Shown here: one piece after another, positions 24,201 to 37,500 of the stretch
Position numbering within the stretch: the first letter of the stretch is position 1
Layout: each line of letters begins with the position of its first letter
DNA from: Theobroma cacao
Lineage: Eukaryota; Streptophyta; Magnoliopsida; Malvales; Malvaceae
Reading direction: 5' to 3'
Assembly (NCBI RefSeq): GCF_000208745.1
Contig: NC_030850.1
Coordinates: forward strand, 8,146,151-8,210,150
DNA length: 64,000 bases
The notes under the pieces: model-generated
What the model saw: the letters and a program-made list of their open reading frames with translations, nothing else
What the model was told of the DNA's origin: nothing
Databases searched by the model: none
Position numbers and translations under genes: made by a program

Positions 24201-27200
24201 GGACAAAATCCTTAGCAGAACTGCTCAGAGAAAGGGTGCTGAACACAGGCAAGATTTTAAGATATACATATATAGTCCTTTAAGATCTCAATAAAACTAA
24301 TAGTTCAACATCATGATTTTTGTGGCATTGTTATTATTTTCTACCAAAACCTTTTTCGTGCCTTTTGTTACTTGGCACCAGTTGATGCCATGGTCTCCAT
24401 GATTTAGACCATTGTGGCCTTGCCTACATGTTCAGAATGATAATCGCTTTAAAGGACATAATTTATGTACTTCAGTTGGTCTTTTGTAGGGAAACATCCT
24501 TAAGTTCACATTTGGTGCATAGGATTGGATATGGTAATTTCTTTATTCAATGCTATTATTTTCATTGTCTTCAACCTTATAGGAAAGGTATGGAAAAATA
24601 ATTGGATTAACAATCCTATATGGAGATGATTACACAATTCTCGGACGAGGGGTTGGATTACATGATCCATATGGACGACATAAAAGACAAGATGAGAAAA
24701 AATTTTATCATTCCTGCACCAAAAACAAGAGAATCTAAAGGCAATTCACTACGCACCCTAAAAGTGAAAATTGCCAATAATTCATTAGAAACAAAATCTT
24801 ACTTATACCTGGAGAATGCGAACTTTGTTGTTTTCGCGTGATAAAACTTTACTAATAGCTAAATTTGGAACAAACCTGCAAAAATGAAACTTAATGAGAA
24901 AAAAAAAGGAATGTGAAGAACTATTTTATTGCGAAGACATATATATTTGAACACTATAGATTTATTTAATCTAACTTATTCCGTTCCATAATCAATATGG
25001 GAGCAGTGGAGAATTTGTGGTAACTGGTAAGTTATGTATGCTTGAAACAAGAATGATGGTGAAATACAGACTTACAGGTTGATATTGAGGACAAAAACCC
25101 CATAATAACCACAGGTTGCATGCGCAAAAATATATATATATATATATATTCTTCCTTACACTACTTGACTGAGAAGCAATAGCTCCAAACCAGTGCAGTC
25201 TAACACTTGTATAGTTTTATTCTAGTCTGTGTGGCTGAAGCCACACGTCCTGCAAGATGCTCACTTACTTCAATTAAAGTAAGCAGCCCTCATGTAGGTA
25301 TGCCTTATTGAGCAAGTTTAAGTGCCAATGACTACCGAATATCATACAGCTTTTCAAATCCTTTAGCTATTTTACTTCCAGAAAAAAGCAAAAGCATACT
25401 GATAATATTAGTGACTCTTTTCTTTTTCCATTACTCCCTTTCCCATGAGCTCCTAAATTGTTAAGGGATACTAGGAGAGATCATCATGATGGCACAATAA
25501 TAGCATGGTCTTTTTGGGTTTACCTATTCAGATGCCAAAATGTGGTACTCAAACTCTTTATTCCAAGGGTTAATTACACATTTGGTACCTGAATTATAGT
25601 GAAATTGTCGATCAGAGCTGGGTTATTGGCTAATTGAGCATTTTCTCTCTTTTTTTTCCTCTTCCTTTCTCTTTCTACTTCTATAATATGCCTCAAACTA
25701 CTGTTCATAGCATAAGACAGCATCCATAATCTTCTTTAATCTTGCTTAACAGGACAATACATCACTGCTTTACTCTAGTTCTGCTGCCACCAGAATTTCC
25801 AGCATGCTTTTCTTTTCCCTCAATTCCACCATTTCTTGAGATAAAATATGAATTGAATTAAACCCTAATTTGATTCCCTACCATAACTCTAAACCCTAAA
25901 ATTCCTAATTTTCTACCCATACCCACCAGAAACCCTAATTAGGTACTTCCCCAAATGTGTCATACATCACTTCAACTTTTCTGGATTAGGTTATTCTAAT
26001 TATTTGAGTCTCAAACCCAACTTCAGTGGCAGTAAAGTGCAACAAAAAGGAGTTCCAAAATCTAATTAACAAAGCTATTGAATGTAAAATTTTGAAAGAT
26101 CATGTCAAAGATGCCACCAAACTATCAGATGATAACAACTAATGCCTATAGCTTTGGGAATTGAAATATAACAACCAATGCCTATAGCTTTGGGAATTGA
26201 AAAACCAATTTAGCACAAAAAATAGCAGTTAATCTCCTTAAATTGGAGTTCAAGAAACAAGACAATCATTACTTACTCTGGGAGACTCTCATAAGCAGTT
26301 AAAACATTCCAAACTTCACGAACAGGAGCTTTTACAGTTATGCTAGCAACAACACAGCGATGAACACCTCCATTTTCCTTCAGCCCAAAAACATTTCATC
26401 AGCAACAGCTAAAACAGAATAATTTGATCAGCAATAGCTAAAACAAGGGCGGCCTTCCATAGAACAGGAAGACCTTACAAGAACGGTCTAGAAACAATCA
26501 GTTACCAGTAGGCCATCAAATCTACGAAGATGAACTTCATCCACCATGCGAGGCCTATTAATTCTGCACAGTTTTCCAAAAACACCCCAGTTACAGTTCA
26601 ACTCACTTGAAGATGAAAGCAAGGGACCAAGATTGGAGCTAGCATAACTTTCTCTTAGGTCTACTGGTAGTAGTTTGTCCTTTTCCAAGAGTGCACCATC
26701 CAAGTCCATTCCAGGTGAAGACGGAACAGGCGAAGATGTTCTAACCATATCTTTTGCTATTGACATCTTCTGATTCCCATGATAATTGCTTTCAGCTTGA
26801 GAAGCCAAGGCTCCAAGATTCACAGGAAGATCTGATCTAATAATCCGCTCCAGGAAAATGGCAGGGAAATTAAATCTCGGAATTACATTAACTTCATATG
26901 ATAAAATTGTAGTGACAGACCTGCAAAAGCAGTCAGAGAAGATACACTTTTACTTCATATGATAAAATCAGCAACGCTGGAACTTGTTGGCTATGAAAAA
27001 CAAAACATTGATGCTACCTTGTTCCAGATTTGACTGACCATTTCCCTTCAAACTTCTTAAAATCTCCATCAACCATGGAAAAATGGAGTTCACGACCATT
27101 GGACTGAATCACAAGCAACACTTATCAAGCTTGTAGGTTTTAAAGAGAATAGACAGGCATATGTGAAAATTAAAATAATGAAAGACAAATGAAATGACTC

Positions 27201-30200
27201 AAATTCAATTATACACAACTAAACAATCCAACGAAGAAATGAAGCTGAATAAAAATCTTCTTCAATGATTTTGCTTTCACAGCTCCCAAACTTCATCCAT
27301 GTCTTTTCTTGAAATCCAACTTTCTCTTTCAGTTTCAAGGTTCACCCAATTTTATTTCTTTGAAAAACTGCTTTATAAAGATTAAAAGTCAGAGCTTTCT
27401 ACTAATCAATTTGGGCAAATAAAGATAAAAGTTTAGTTAACAACAGTTAGAAATTTATTCAAATCACAAGCCACTGAGTCAATTTCAGTTCAAAATCTTA
27501 TTTTCTTTTTCAAATAGTTCCACATACTAAACCTGCAAATTAGTGACTTAATGAACTCGCCTTGCCCAAAATTAGAGATAGAGCTTAGCATTGCTTGCCT
27601 TTAGGCGCCTTCTCCCCTTGATTATTCACTCACAGTCCATGCATACTCATATTGTCAAAAGTTAATTCAATATTTTCAAAAATAAGGATATTGGGACTTA
27701 AAGAGGTGCAGATTGAAATATTTCATGGATCAAATAGAAATATCATATCTGGAGTGGTCAAGGATCCATGGTAGGTAAAGGAAGTACAGGCTTGTTAATT
27801 TTCGAGCTTGAAAAAGGAGGTTGCAAAAGTTAGTACAAAGAGGACGGCAAAGACAAAGCTCCCTCTGTTTACTCCTAAGCCAAGCAGAGCTCCAATATTC
27901 TTTTTCCAAAATTAAGATTCATTCCTTGCAGTCAGCTGTTCACAGGAAAAGTCCTGGAATACTTGTAGGATGATTAACAGCACCTGTCATAATTAATAGT
28001 TGAGCAACTAAGAAATTAAATGCTCTTTGAGACGTTATTCTTCCTTAATATTCATGTCAAATATGCTTTGAGCCTTTATTTTGAATCTTCATAAGTAATC
28101 ACCTTCCATTAAACTAGTTTATTCCAAATGTTTCATCAACTACTTTATTTTTGACAGAGATGATTCACTGCTCATTCACATCCAACCCAGGCAAAGCCCT
28201 ATGACATGATAGCTATTGGTTATATCGAACTATTTTGCCAAATTACAATATTCATCCTCCAACTACGACCCAAACTTCATTTCCATTTCTTAGTTGCAAT
28301 TGCAATAGTTTCAGGCTTATAGTTTCATTAGTAATTATGTGAACCCTCCAAAAATCTTTGTCAATGATATGGGAAGGACTGAAAAAAGAAGTTACATGCA
28401 TACCATATAATAGTTATGAGTACTAAGGAAGCATCTACGTGACAAGGTTAAAAAATTTTATCATTTAGAACCAAGTAATTCTTTATGTAGGTTAACGAAA
28501 ATGTCTTCAAAATGAATTCATTCTTTGTTTCCTCCATTCTTTACAATAATAACAGCGACAGGTTGCTCGACCAGCATAAAGGGCAAACTCTTCTTGCCTC
28601 TTCTAGTCCTAGTTTAGGATCTACAAGATTGTGACTGGCATGGAAATACAACCTTCAATGGTGGTCCATGAAGGTCAAGTTTTCTAAAGCTAGACATCAT
28701 TCAACACTCCAACAATCATTCAAAATTTCCATGCCCGCACAGTAAAAGAAATGAAAGGAATGTAAATACAAGATTAGTAGATTAAACCTGTCTTGAATTG
28801 TTAGCCTCCCTAATAGACTGAAACAAGGTAGAATTTATCTTTACAAGTGCCAGCGAAGTCAATTTTTAGTGATGATGATATGATGGTAATGCTGCTGGAA
28901 GAGGCAACTGCTCTTGCAACAGCTAAAGCTAAAGATAATCATGATTATGACTGTGAACTAAAATCTATAGCGAAAAGATTGCAGATTGTAGTTCTACTGA
29001 TTTGGTCTAACATCCAATGGAGCTAACAGCATTTGTTGGAAATGGGAAATTTTACACGTGTATATCTTTCTTTCTATGAGGGGCCAACTTGAGAAAAACA
29101 GGACATTGCAGTGAATTACACAACAAAACATATTTAAATAAAAATGATAAACAAGGTATGGAAAACAACACTCCATCAGTATTAGAGCAAGGGAAATATA
29201 CATGAGCAAAATCCTAGGATTGACTAAAAGATAATTAGTATTTATAACACAGTTCCACACCATAACTACAGGGCATAAGATGCTTACCGAATTGGAAATT
29301 TCTTGGAGATCAAGGACTACACGTGCTTCAATATGCCAATATAATGCCCTTTGCAAACCTCTCTGCTCCAACCATATTCGTCCAGGATGAGGACAAGGAA
29401 TTCTTCCACTAACAATCAGACAAATTTCATTCCATTCAAATAACAGAGAAGGGAGTGACAGGAAGTAGATAAGCGTTGACCGCAGATTTGCATTCAGAGT
29501 GATACTAACCACAACGAAAATGGGTTGGAGAGTTGATGATTAGTAGAAAACAGAAAAAACAGTTTTGTCTACATTCTCCAATGACTAGTTCACCAAAGAC
29601 AATATACAATACTCTATTAAATCAGCAGATGATGTAGGAGTCTTCACAATGCATTATTACATCCAACAAGATTAAAAGTGAGAGAATTTCTCTTATAAAA
29701 ACAGACAAAAACATCAGTTCAGTATCAATTTAACCATAATCGTACATAACCACAGCACAAAACGTTTATGATCTACATGTGAGCTCACTCTTCATTATTA
29801 GCTTTAGCCTTTGTCATTCTAGCTCTAAAGAAAAGGGAAGGAGGGGGTTGGGATTTCTCAATTATGATAAAAAAACTTTCAAAGAAAATTTATGCATTAG
29901 GAAAAAGGGACGTTATTGAATTCCCTATCGACAAATTTGCAATGTTGGCATAGATTTTGTGGGACCTCATTACATGGTCAATATAGTCCAAGGATGAACA
30001 CATACTAAAACATAGCGTGACTATAAAAGTAAGTAGATGATACATTTCGTCATTCAAAAAAGAAAAAATGTTAAAATCTTAAGTTTTTTGCTTTTATATC
30101 AAAACAGTATTTTCTTTTACTCGAAGAAAATGCAAGCAAGAAAGTACCAGAGAAAGAAGAAAATGGTGAAAGGGGAAGGGGAAGGGGATTACCTTACCTG

Positions 30201-30589
30201 CAAATAAGATTGGGAATAAAATCGGCAAGACGCTCATAATCAGTGAGAGCATTCCAGACAGAATCAATGTCAGCGGAGACCAAAATTTCGGCCTTGATTC
30301 GCCTCTCTCTCCAAGAAAGCACTTCCACTTCGCAGTGCACTTTCTCCTTCCCGTGTGCGTTGGCTTCCTCCCCTTTTTCTTCTTCTTTTCCACCGAAATC
30401 CCTCGCTCTTTTCACGTACGCGTTCGTCAACAAACAAGTCTTGGCTCTGTTTCTAACATTGGAAAAGACCATGCAATGTTTGTTGGACAGACGATTAGGG
30501 TTGTTCACTGGAAATGAACAACTTTTTGCTCTGAGTGAGAGAGTTGCATGGCTCAAACTCGAAGCCTTGCACATGGAACTGTTGATCAT
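21243..30589 (-). CDS. Plastid-type protein with two START/SRPBCC-like domains (At5g08720-like)
   Basis: Ten exons on the minus strand: 30198-30589, 29288-29408, 27018-27103, 26506-26920, 26277-26377, 24809-24875, 23305-23532, 22040-22489, 21724-21796 and 21243-21490 (TAA). All junctions are GT-AG and phases close, giving 726 aa, close to the length I remember for the family. Residues 1-65 are Ser/Arg-rich and acid-poor, like a chloroplast transit peptide. Two related polyketide cyclase/START-like domains follow, about 85-245 (ILVSADIDSVWNALTDYERL) and about 343-492 (ITVKAPVREVWNVLTAYESL). The C-terminus has two copies of a GRxDI-GG helical motif (about 565-600 and 634-670). Such domains bind hydrophobic ligands; this protein's ligand is unknown. 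The first ATG of the frame was taken; Met6 is an alternative. The two largest introns exceed 1.9 kb. Confidence 0.88.
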
Positions 30590-31511
30590 ACTGATTCATG
30601 CACTGGCTTTGTGCCTGAGTTTGAGAGAAGCAGCCTTCACTGTTTGTTCCCGTTGCTTCTCTTCTCTTTTCATTACTAGCAGTTAAGTTGGTTTAAAGTT
30701 TGAAGCAGCGTTGCTGGCTGGCTGGGAGCCACGAGTTCCTTCCTCCCTCACTTCGCCTATCGTCCTTAATAGTAACAGACAAGAACAAGAATGGGTGGCT
30801 CAAGCTCAAGCTCAACCATCTCCCCCCTTGCAAGGGTGCTTTGGTCTTTTTCAACAAACATACATGCGGCTGTGAGAGTTACCTCTACGACCTTATCTTT
30901 GCTTGTCTTGTAGTCGCCCATAAGCCCCTCTGCCTTCAAACCCCCACGCAAAATGTTATCAGGCAACAATGATCGTTTTTCATTTTTTTTCTTATATTAA
31001 GAGAAAGGGATTCGAACATGCAAATTGCTATCAAACAAAGTAGATTCTTAGAAGAAGAGGGTAAACATTTCTGATGCAATCATTTTATATGCTGTGACTG
31101 AAAACAGCTACAACAAATGAATGTTTGTTTGCCTTATTTCTCATCTCATTGGTATTAAGACAAAATTTCTTTAACAAAGAAAGCAGCAGGTAAGTCGTGG
31201 ACATTTCAACATATTTTACCCTCTGCTTTGAACCATTGAGTGCTGGAAGATACAACACTCGTACACCACTGCAGTGACAGCTTACAAGGGACAATGACCA
31301 TTCCCAGCAGTGCACTTAATGAAGCGATTCCTTGTTCAAAACTTTACGTGAGAACTTCCCCCCCAAAGTGAAAAATCGACCTTAAAATTTGATTGGCATG
31401 GTATTTCGATATTGAACTTCTTCTCTCAAGCCAAATGTCAGAAATTTACAACCGACCACCCCTTGGAAGTACTGCTTAGAAGGCAACTGCTCAAGTCGAT
31501 TCATATCATGC
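30590..31511 (-). promoter_or_regulatory. Spacer holding the START-gene promoter and eIF5B copy A 3' UTR
   Basis: Both flanking genes are on the minus strand, so this 0.9-kb gap must contain the 3' UTR and terminator of eIF5B copy A (right part) and the promoter and leader of the START-domain gene (left part). ORFs on both strands at 30690-30972 and 31085-31315 show no family similarity. No clear TATA box was picked out. Confidence 0.45.
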
Positions 31512-34500
31512 TCATGGTATTTTGAAAAGAATCTTCAGTCTCTGAACCAACCTCCACTCCTCAAGGGTCAGATCATCCTAAAGAATTTGAAAATAATTAT
31601 ACAATAACACAAAAACTAAAAAAAAGTGCGAGGGATAAAGAACACTGATAATAAGTAGCCCACTAACTCACCCTATAATTAGCTTTGAGAACATCAATTG
31701 ACCTCCTCGAAATGTGACTAACAAGCTCATCCTCAAGCTCAAAATGCCTCCCATACATTTTCTGCTGCTCCTCAGGATTGGATCCAACAATCTGCAAAAA
31801 GACAAATGAGAAGTACTGAATAAGACCTAGCTGAAGCAATTGTCATCTTGGCATAACTGTCTATCAGTTAGAGGTATAGGGAAAAAGGAAACTCAAAAAC
31901 TTTCTTATCTTCTGTATCCTATCCTCTCCATCATCCTATGTACCCAACATGCACCCTACACGTTTTAGAAGAGGAAGGGGGGACAGGGGAGGCCGGGAGG
32001 GGAGGAAGAGGCATTCAGGGATATTAGGCTGGTCAATTCGTGACTCACAATGGTCTACATTTACGTGTGCCCATGACATATGATATTACCACCACTTGTA
32101 GATGTAAGACATTTAAAATTATAGCAATTCTGTCATTTCATACAACACATTAAAAGCAAACCATGTTGAAAAACACTCAACTATGGGGGGTTAAAATTTA
32201 AAAGAAAAAAAATGTTCATAATCATCCTTCACATTACTAATTCGGAGAATTAAAATTTCTATTTTCAAATACCCGAAGATACTTGGAATCATCTAAACAG
32301 TAGTTTAGTACTGGAATATTATTTCGAGTAAGCATCACAAATGTTTCATTGAAACTATGTTAGCTGGCATTTGTTTAGTACTGGAATATCTCTTTTGACT
32401 TCATGAATCAGTTGCAACAACTTACAAGAGTCATTTCAACTCTTGATGTTCACCATGCAGGGGAGAAAACAGTAAAAAAATAATGTTTGCATTTGCTGCC
32501 AGAAGAGATATCTAAGAGTTATAGTAAGATGTAGCGTTCCAACATCCATATAAACAGATCTTAAGAGATTATTAAGTTGGACTCTTTTCCATTTATTATC
32601 AATAACAATTAGCCTTTAACTTTTCAATCATGGAAACATGCCAGAAGGTGCTACCAAATAAGAACTTTAAAGAAGAAAGTTCCATGGAGTTGGATTCACC
32701 ACAATTTATGATGTCCATTGTATTCGCATGCAATCATGAGAATGCAGTTGAAACATTCAGAAGTAGTAGTCTACCATCAAGACATGTTTGTACTGGTCTG
32801 TGCTATAAATGTTCTTGGGTTTCTAACAAAGCAGAAGAAACACATGCATGTTTTTATTCTTTTGGCCAGAAAACACATGCATGTAATGTGAAAGATTTCT
32901 ATAGTGTGTGAAATCTCAGCATGTCAATTATTTCAAAGCTAAAGCAAGGATGAAACAAGCCGGTAGAACTAATTGAAGCAAGCTCAATTCAAACTCAAGA
33001 ATGACATTTTCCTAAAAGCAACGGAGAAATAACTGGGAGAAGAATATTGGCAAATAAAAATCTCAATTAGATATCAAAATGTTATTAGGCTTTTATGGCA
33101 TCATTTTTTGTGAGAGGTTAAACATCAATTATTAATATTCAAGGGCATGAAATTGGTGACATTTTCACATCCTCATATCCACTGAGCTAACTGAAGATTA
33201 GGAAATCAATTCTACTTAAAAGGTGAATAAAATATTTAGCAAGTGCAAAAGAAAAATCAACCTTAATGGCCACCTTCTGGCCTTTCTTGGCAACTTCAAC
33301 AGGTCTATGGTTATTTTCGATTGAAGCAAGTCGGCCAATGTCAATGAATTCCCTTTGAGGAATACAAATTGGAGTGCCAACCTGCACAACAAGAAAGATA
33401 GTATCAGAAAGATGCAAGCATTAACACTATGGATAAAAAAAATTGAGTTAAACAACCAAAAGCTCATATAATAAATCTTTCTCAATTTTCTGCTTGTTTG
33501 GAGCAGTAGTTCATAGTCAAATTCACAATTTAGTAGGATATGCCTAGGCTCACCACAGTATTTTCAACAACTAAGAATGGTTTGAGTCATGGTTTCAAGG
33601 CCCATTGAAAAAACATATTACAAACACGATGCTGGGGCCAGCTTTTCATGCAATGCCAAGTAGACATCAGATCTACATCCTAAAATTTGTCAATATTTTG
33701 GTTATTCATTCAAACACATTTGCCTAAGAAAAAACATAGTTGTCAGTGCAAAACCAGATTTGTCAGTTATCCAGAACTAGCTTTTCATGCAATGCTAAAA
33801 AGACATCAGATCTACATCTAAAAATCTGTCCACATTTTCGTTATTCCTTCAAACACATTTTCCTAGGCTAAATAACGTTCTCATTGCAACATCAGATCTG
33901 TCAGTCATTTTCTAGAAATATTCAAGCAAATCTAATGATTGAACTTCTTGGCTTTTTAAACACTCTAGCTTGAATGCAGGTTCAAGAGTATAGAGACTTC
34001 ATGTCATGATAAGTATTGGATGCCAAACTTGAATTGTGCAAACTTATTTTGGAAAGTAGAAACTGAATGAACTGATAAAAATTGTACCCTTGCAATGCCT
34101 TCAAGGACATCAACCCCCAAGACAATGGGATCCTTCTTGTTGAAAATGCAGTTAGGTAAAATCTTCAGAACACAAGGGAAGACTGCTTCATCAGCTGCTT
34201 CCTTCTTCCTCTCCTCTTTCAGACCATCAATATATGCTTTGAATTGGTCAAATAAGTGATAAATAATATCAGCAATGAAAATCCTCACACCCAGTTCATC
34301 TGCTAGTTCTCGAGCCTCTGGTGTCACCTTGACATCAAAAGCCAATATGGTAGCATACTCGTTTTTCTTCTCAAGCATTACACTGGCCTTCATTACATCT
34401 TTTTTGTGTACAGGGCCTATGCCTATACCACTAACAGGAATATTTACTTCTGGAGTTTTCAGAAATTCCAGCAATGCTTCCAAAGAGCCAAGGGTGGATG

Positions 34501-37500
34501 CTTGTACATAAACCCCTTCCCCACTTTTGTCAATCCTACTCATGACTGACTGCATATCTTCCCTTACTGCCTCTTTGACATCTTCCAAATCATCATCAGG
34601 CCCTACAACATAGAGACCAGTGCCGGCAATAGCATGCTCAAGGTTCTACATAATGATAGAACAGGAGATTAACCTTCAATTCATTTACACTATTATCAAA
34701 TGTACTAGTCAAACAAATCTATTGGTAAGTTTCAATCACCTGTGCAGCGATCTTGATACCCATTGCTGCCTTGATCTCCTTGTGCTGCATGTATGTTCCC
34801 TGCAATTATCCAAAAAACAAAAAAGCCATCATGTTGCACTATATTACAGATTAGTGGCCACCAAAATGCAGCATACATAGGATTTGTTTTATGGGGAGGG
34901 TGAGGGGTGGTTCTCAAATACGAATGCTGTTCTGTGATATCACACTACAGTTCAATGGGTTGAAAATTATTTCCAATTTTCTCCATTTAAGCCATTTAGA
35001 AAAAAAAAAATCATCAAATACAACAAAGTCTCCTCTTCCACGATGAAGCCATTTTACAAAGTCTCCTCTTCCATGATGAAGAATGTCTAACCAACTTATA
35101 GACTTAAGTTAATCATACCCCCTCAACCGCAACAAACCATTTGTTTCGATCAAACACCACCTGTATCGCTTTTCCTGACTGTTATTTTCTCTCTAGAAAC
35201 TAAAGACTCTCAAATTATCTACAATACCTTATTCCCCATATCACTCCAAAATTCATTCTTATACATCCTACTTCCCCCACCTGGTTCCAGTCACGGCCTT
35301 ATCCCTGAATGGAGACTCCCATATTACCTTCACAACTATGAATGCACGTAGACCCAGATCAAAGTGCACATTAGCAATAGGGGACAGCAGAACTCAACCA
35401 AAACACCTCACAACCCTTTGGAGAGGCACTATTGATGGCAATAAGGGACAGCACAACTCAACCAAAGCACCTCACAACACTTGGGCAAGGCACTATTGAT
35501 CAAGTGTTCATTTTTGCAACTAAAGACACTTTTTTTCACGGCAAAATATGCTTCAGTTTCTCTACTGTTAATTAGCTATATTTACTAGTCAGAAATGATC
35601 AATGCCAACTTGCTTTAGAAGAAGTTTAAAAAAAATGGGTAACATACTCCATGCACCTCCTCAAAATCTATTAAGAAAACAATGCATTTTTAAGCTTATC
35701 ATATACAGTAGGTAGAATTTTCATTGTTTTATGTACATATTAACTAGTTTTTAGAATTGCCTTATCCCATGCACACAAACACTTTTTGTGCCATGCAACT
35801 TGGGGATGTGAAGGTCCTAGCACCTAAAGTGCCACTTGTGCCTTTGACAACACCAACCTATCCATTGTGGTCCCTGAGGAGCTATTACACCTTTAAAAGT
35901 CCTTGATTCAAACAATAGACTGATAAAGTTCTCAGAAAGATGATTACTGCTCACTCCAAAGTTTATCCCCACAAAATAAAAATTTGAATAATGTAAAACT
36001 TATCAGATAATCAGACTAGAAGAAAACAGTTGCCCATTCATTGACATATTAATACATCAATGAACTAACAAATTACAATGTCCTATGAATCTTGTCTCCT
36101 ACTTTTATTGTAAAACATTAATTAGGTTCAATATAGCCTGCTTCTCCCACCAGATAATCTAGAATCTACAAAGACATGAGAAATGACAACCAAAAAACCA
36201 TACCTTCACTCGGAGTTCCTTCATTGGGTGGGGTGTCAATAATGCTCTTACAGTGGTAACAATAGGCCCCTGAAATAGGAAATAACATTTGAGAAATTTA
36301 GCCTCTAGCAATCTCATCAAATCTTCAGCTAAATAGAAGCTTAAGTGCTTGCCTGCAAGCCAGAAACAACAATTTGATCTCCTTCATGAAGAACACCATT
36401 CACCAACACAACATCGATAGTTGTCCCAAGGCCTTCAATAACCTTCACCTCCAAGACAGTACACTGGCACGAAGTTCAACTTACAATATGTCACATATTG
36501 CACGATGCTTAAATGGTCAACCATTTTAAAATAGAGAGGAATAAGTACAACACACCTGCACTTCATCATTGAATGTAAGTTTTTCAACCATTGTTTTCTG
36601 CGCCCATTGGACCAGTAATAATAACAAATCTGGGATGCCTTCTCCACTGCAACATCAACCGCAAGACATTAGGCCAATTTCCAAAATACAATTACCAAGT
36701 AGATTTGGAACTTGCAGAGAATCCATGACTAACGTGATTGCACTTGTAGGTACAATGCTGAAAGTTTCACCCATTTCCCGATTTTTATAGTACAATTCAG
36801 TATTCAGTCCTTGCTCCTTGAACTGAGTTACAATCTTATAAATCAAAAAAAGAAAACACAAAATTAAGAAATTTCCACCAAAATCAGATAAAACATATTA
36901 GACAAACAAAAATTTTATATGGATTTTACATGTGTAAGTCTCATATTGAATTCATTTTGCACATCTTTAGATTGTTGCTTAAGTGACTTCAAAATTGGTG
37001 CATTGCGTAGAACTTTCCAGCCATAGAGTCTGTCCACCTGCGATTTTTTATATAAGATAAAAGACAAAATAAATAAATAAAGCATCAAAGAAGGAGAGGA
37101 ATACAACAGCTAAGCCAAAATTGAGACTAAGATCTAGCCTGACCTTATTCAATGCAACGATAAACTCAGTGTTCCTCATTTTCAAAAGATTGAGTGATTC
37201 TATCGTCTGCGGCTCTAATCCATGCATAATGTCAACAACCAAAATGGCAATATCACATAAACCTGATCCCCTTGACCGAAGATTTGTAAAAGATTCATGA
37301 CCAGGGGTATCAATGACCAACAAGCCTGGAACCTTCAATTTGGCATCAGCTTTCAATTCCCTGGTTCTCTCCCGTATGTTCTCAGCAGGAAAATATGTTG
37401 CGCCAATCTGTTGAGTAATGCCACCAGCCTCACCTTCCTGAACATTAGTGCCTCGAATGCAATCCAGAAGCTTTGTTTTACCAGTGTCAACATGGCCCAT

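Noticed and set aside
30243..30686. 147-codon plus-strand ORF
   Set aside because: It lies antisense to the first exon of the START-domain gene, whose transit-peptide region and splice donor are convincing on the other strand.
32630..32911. 93-codon plus-strand ORF in an eIF5B intron
   Set aside because: No family motif; it sits wholly within the intron between exons 33262-33381 and 31672-31791.
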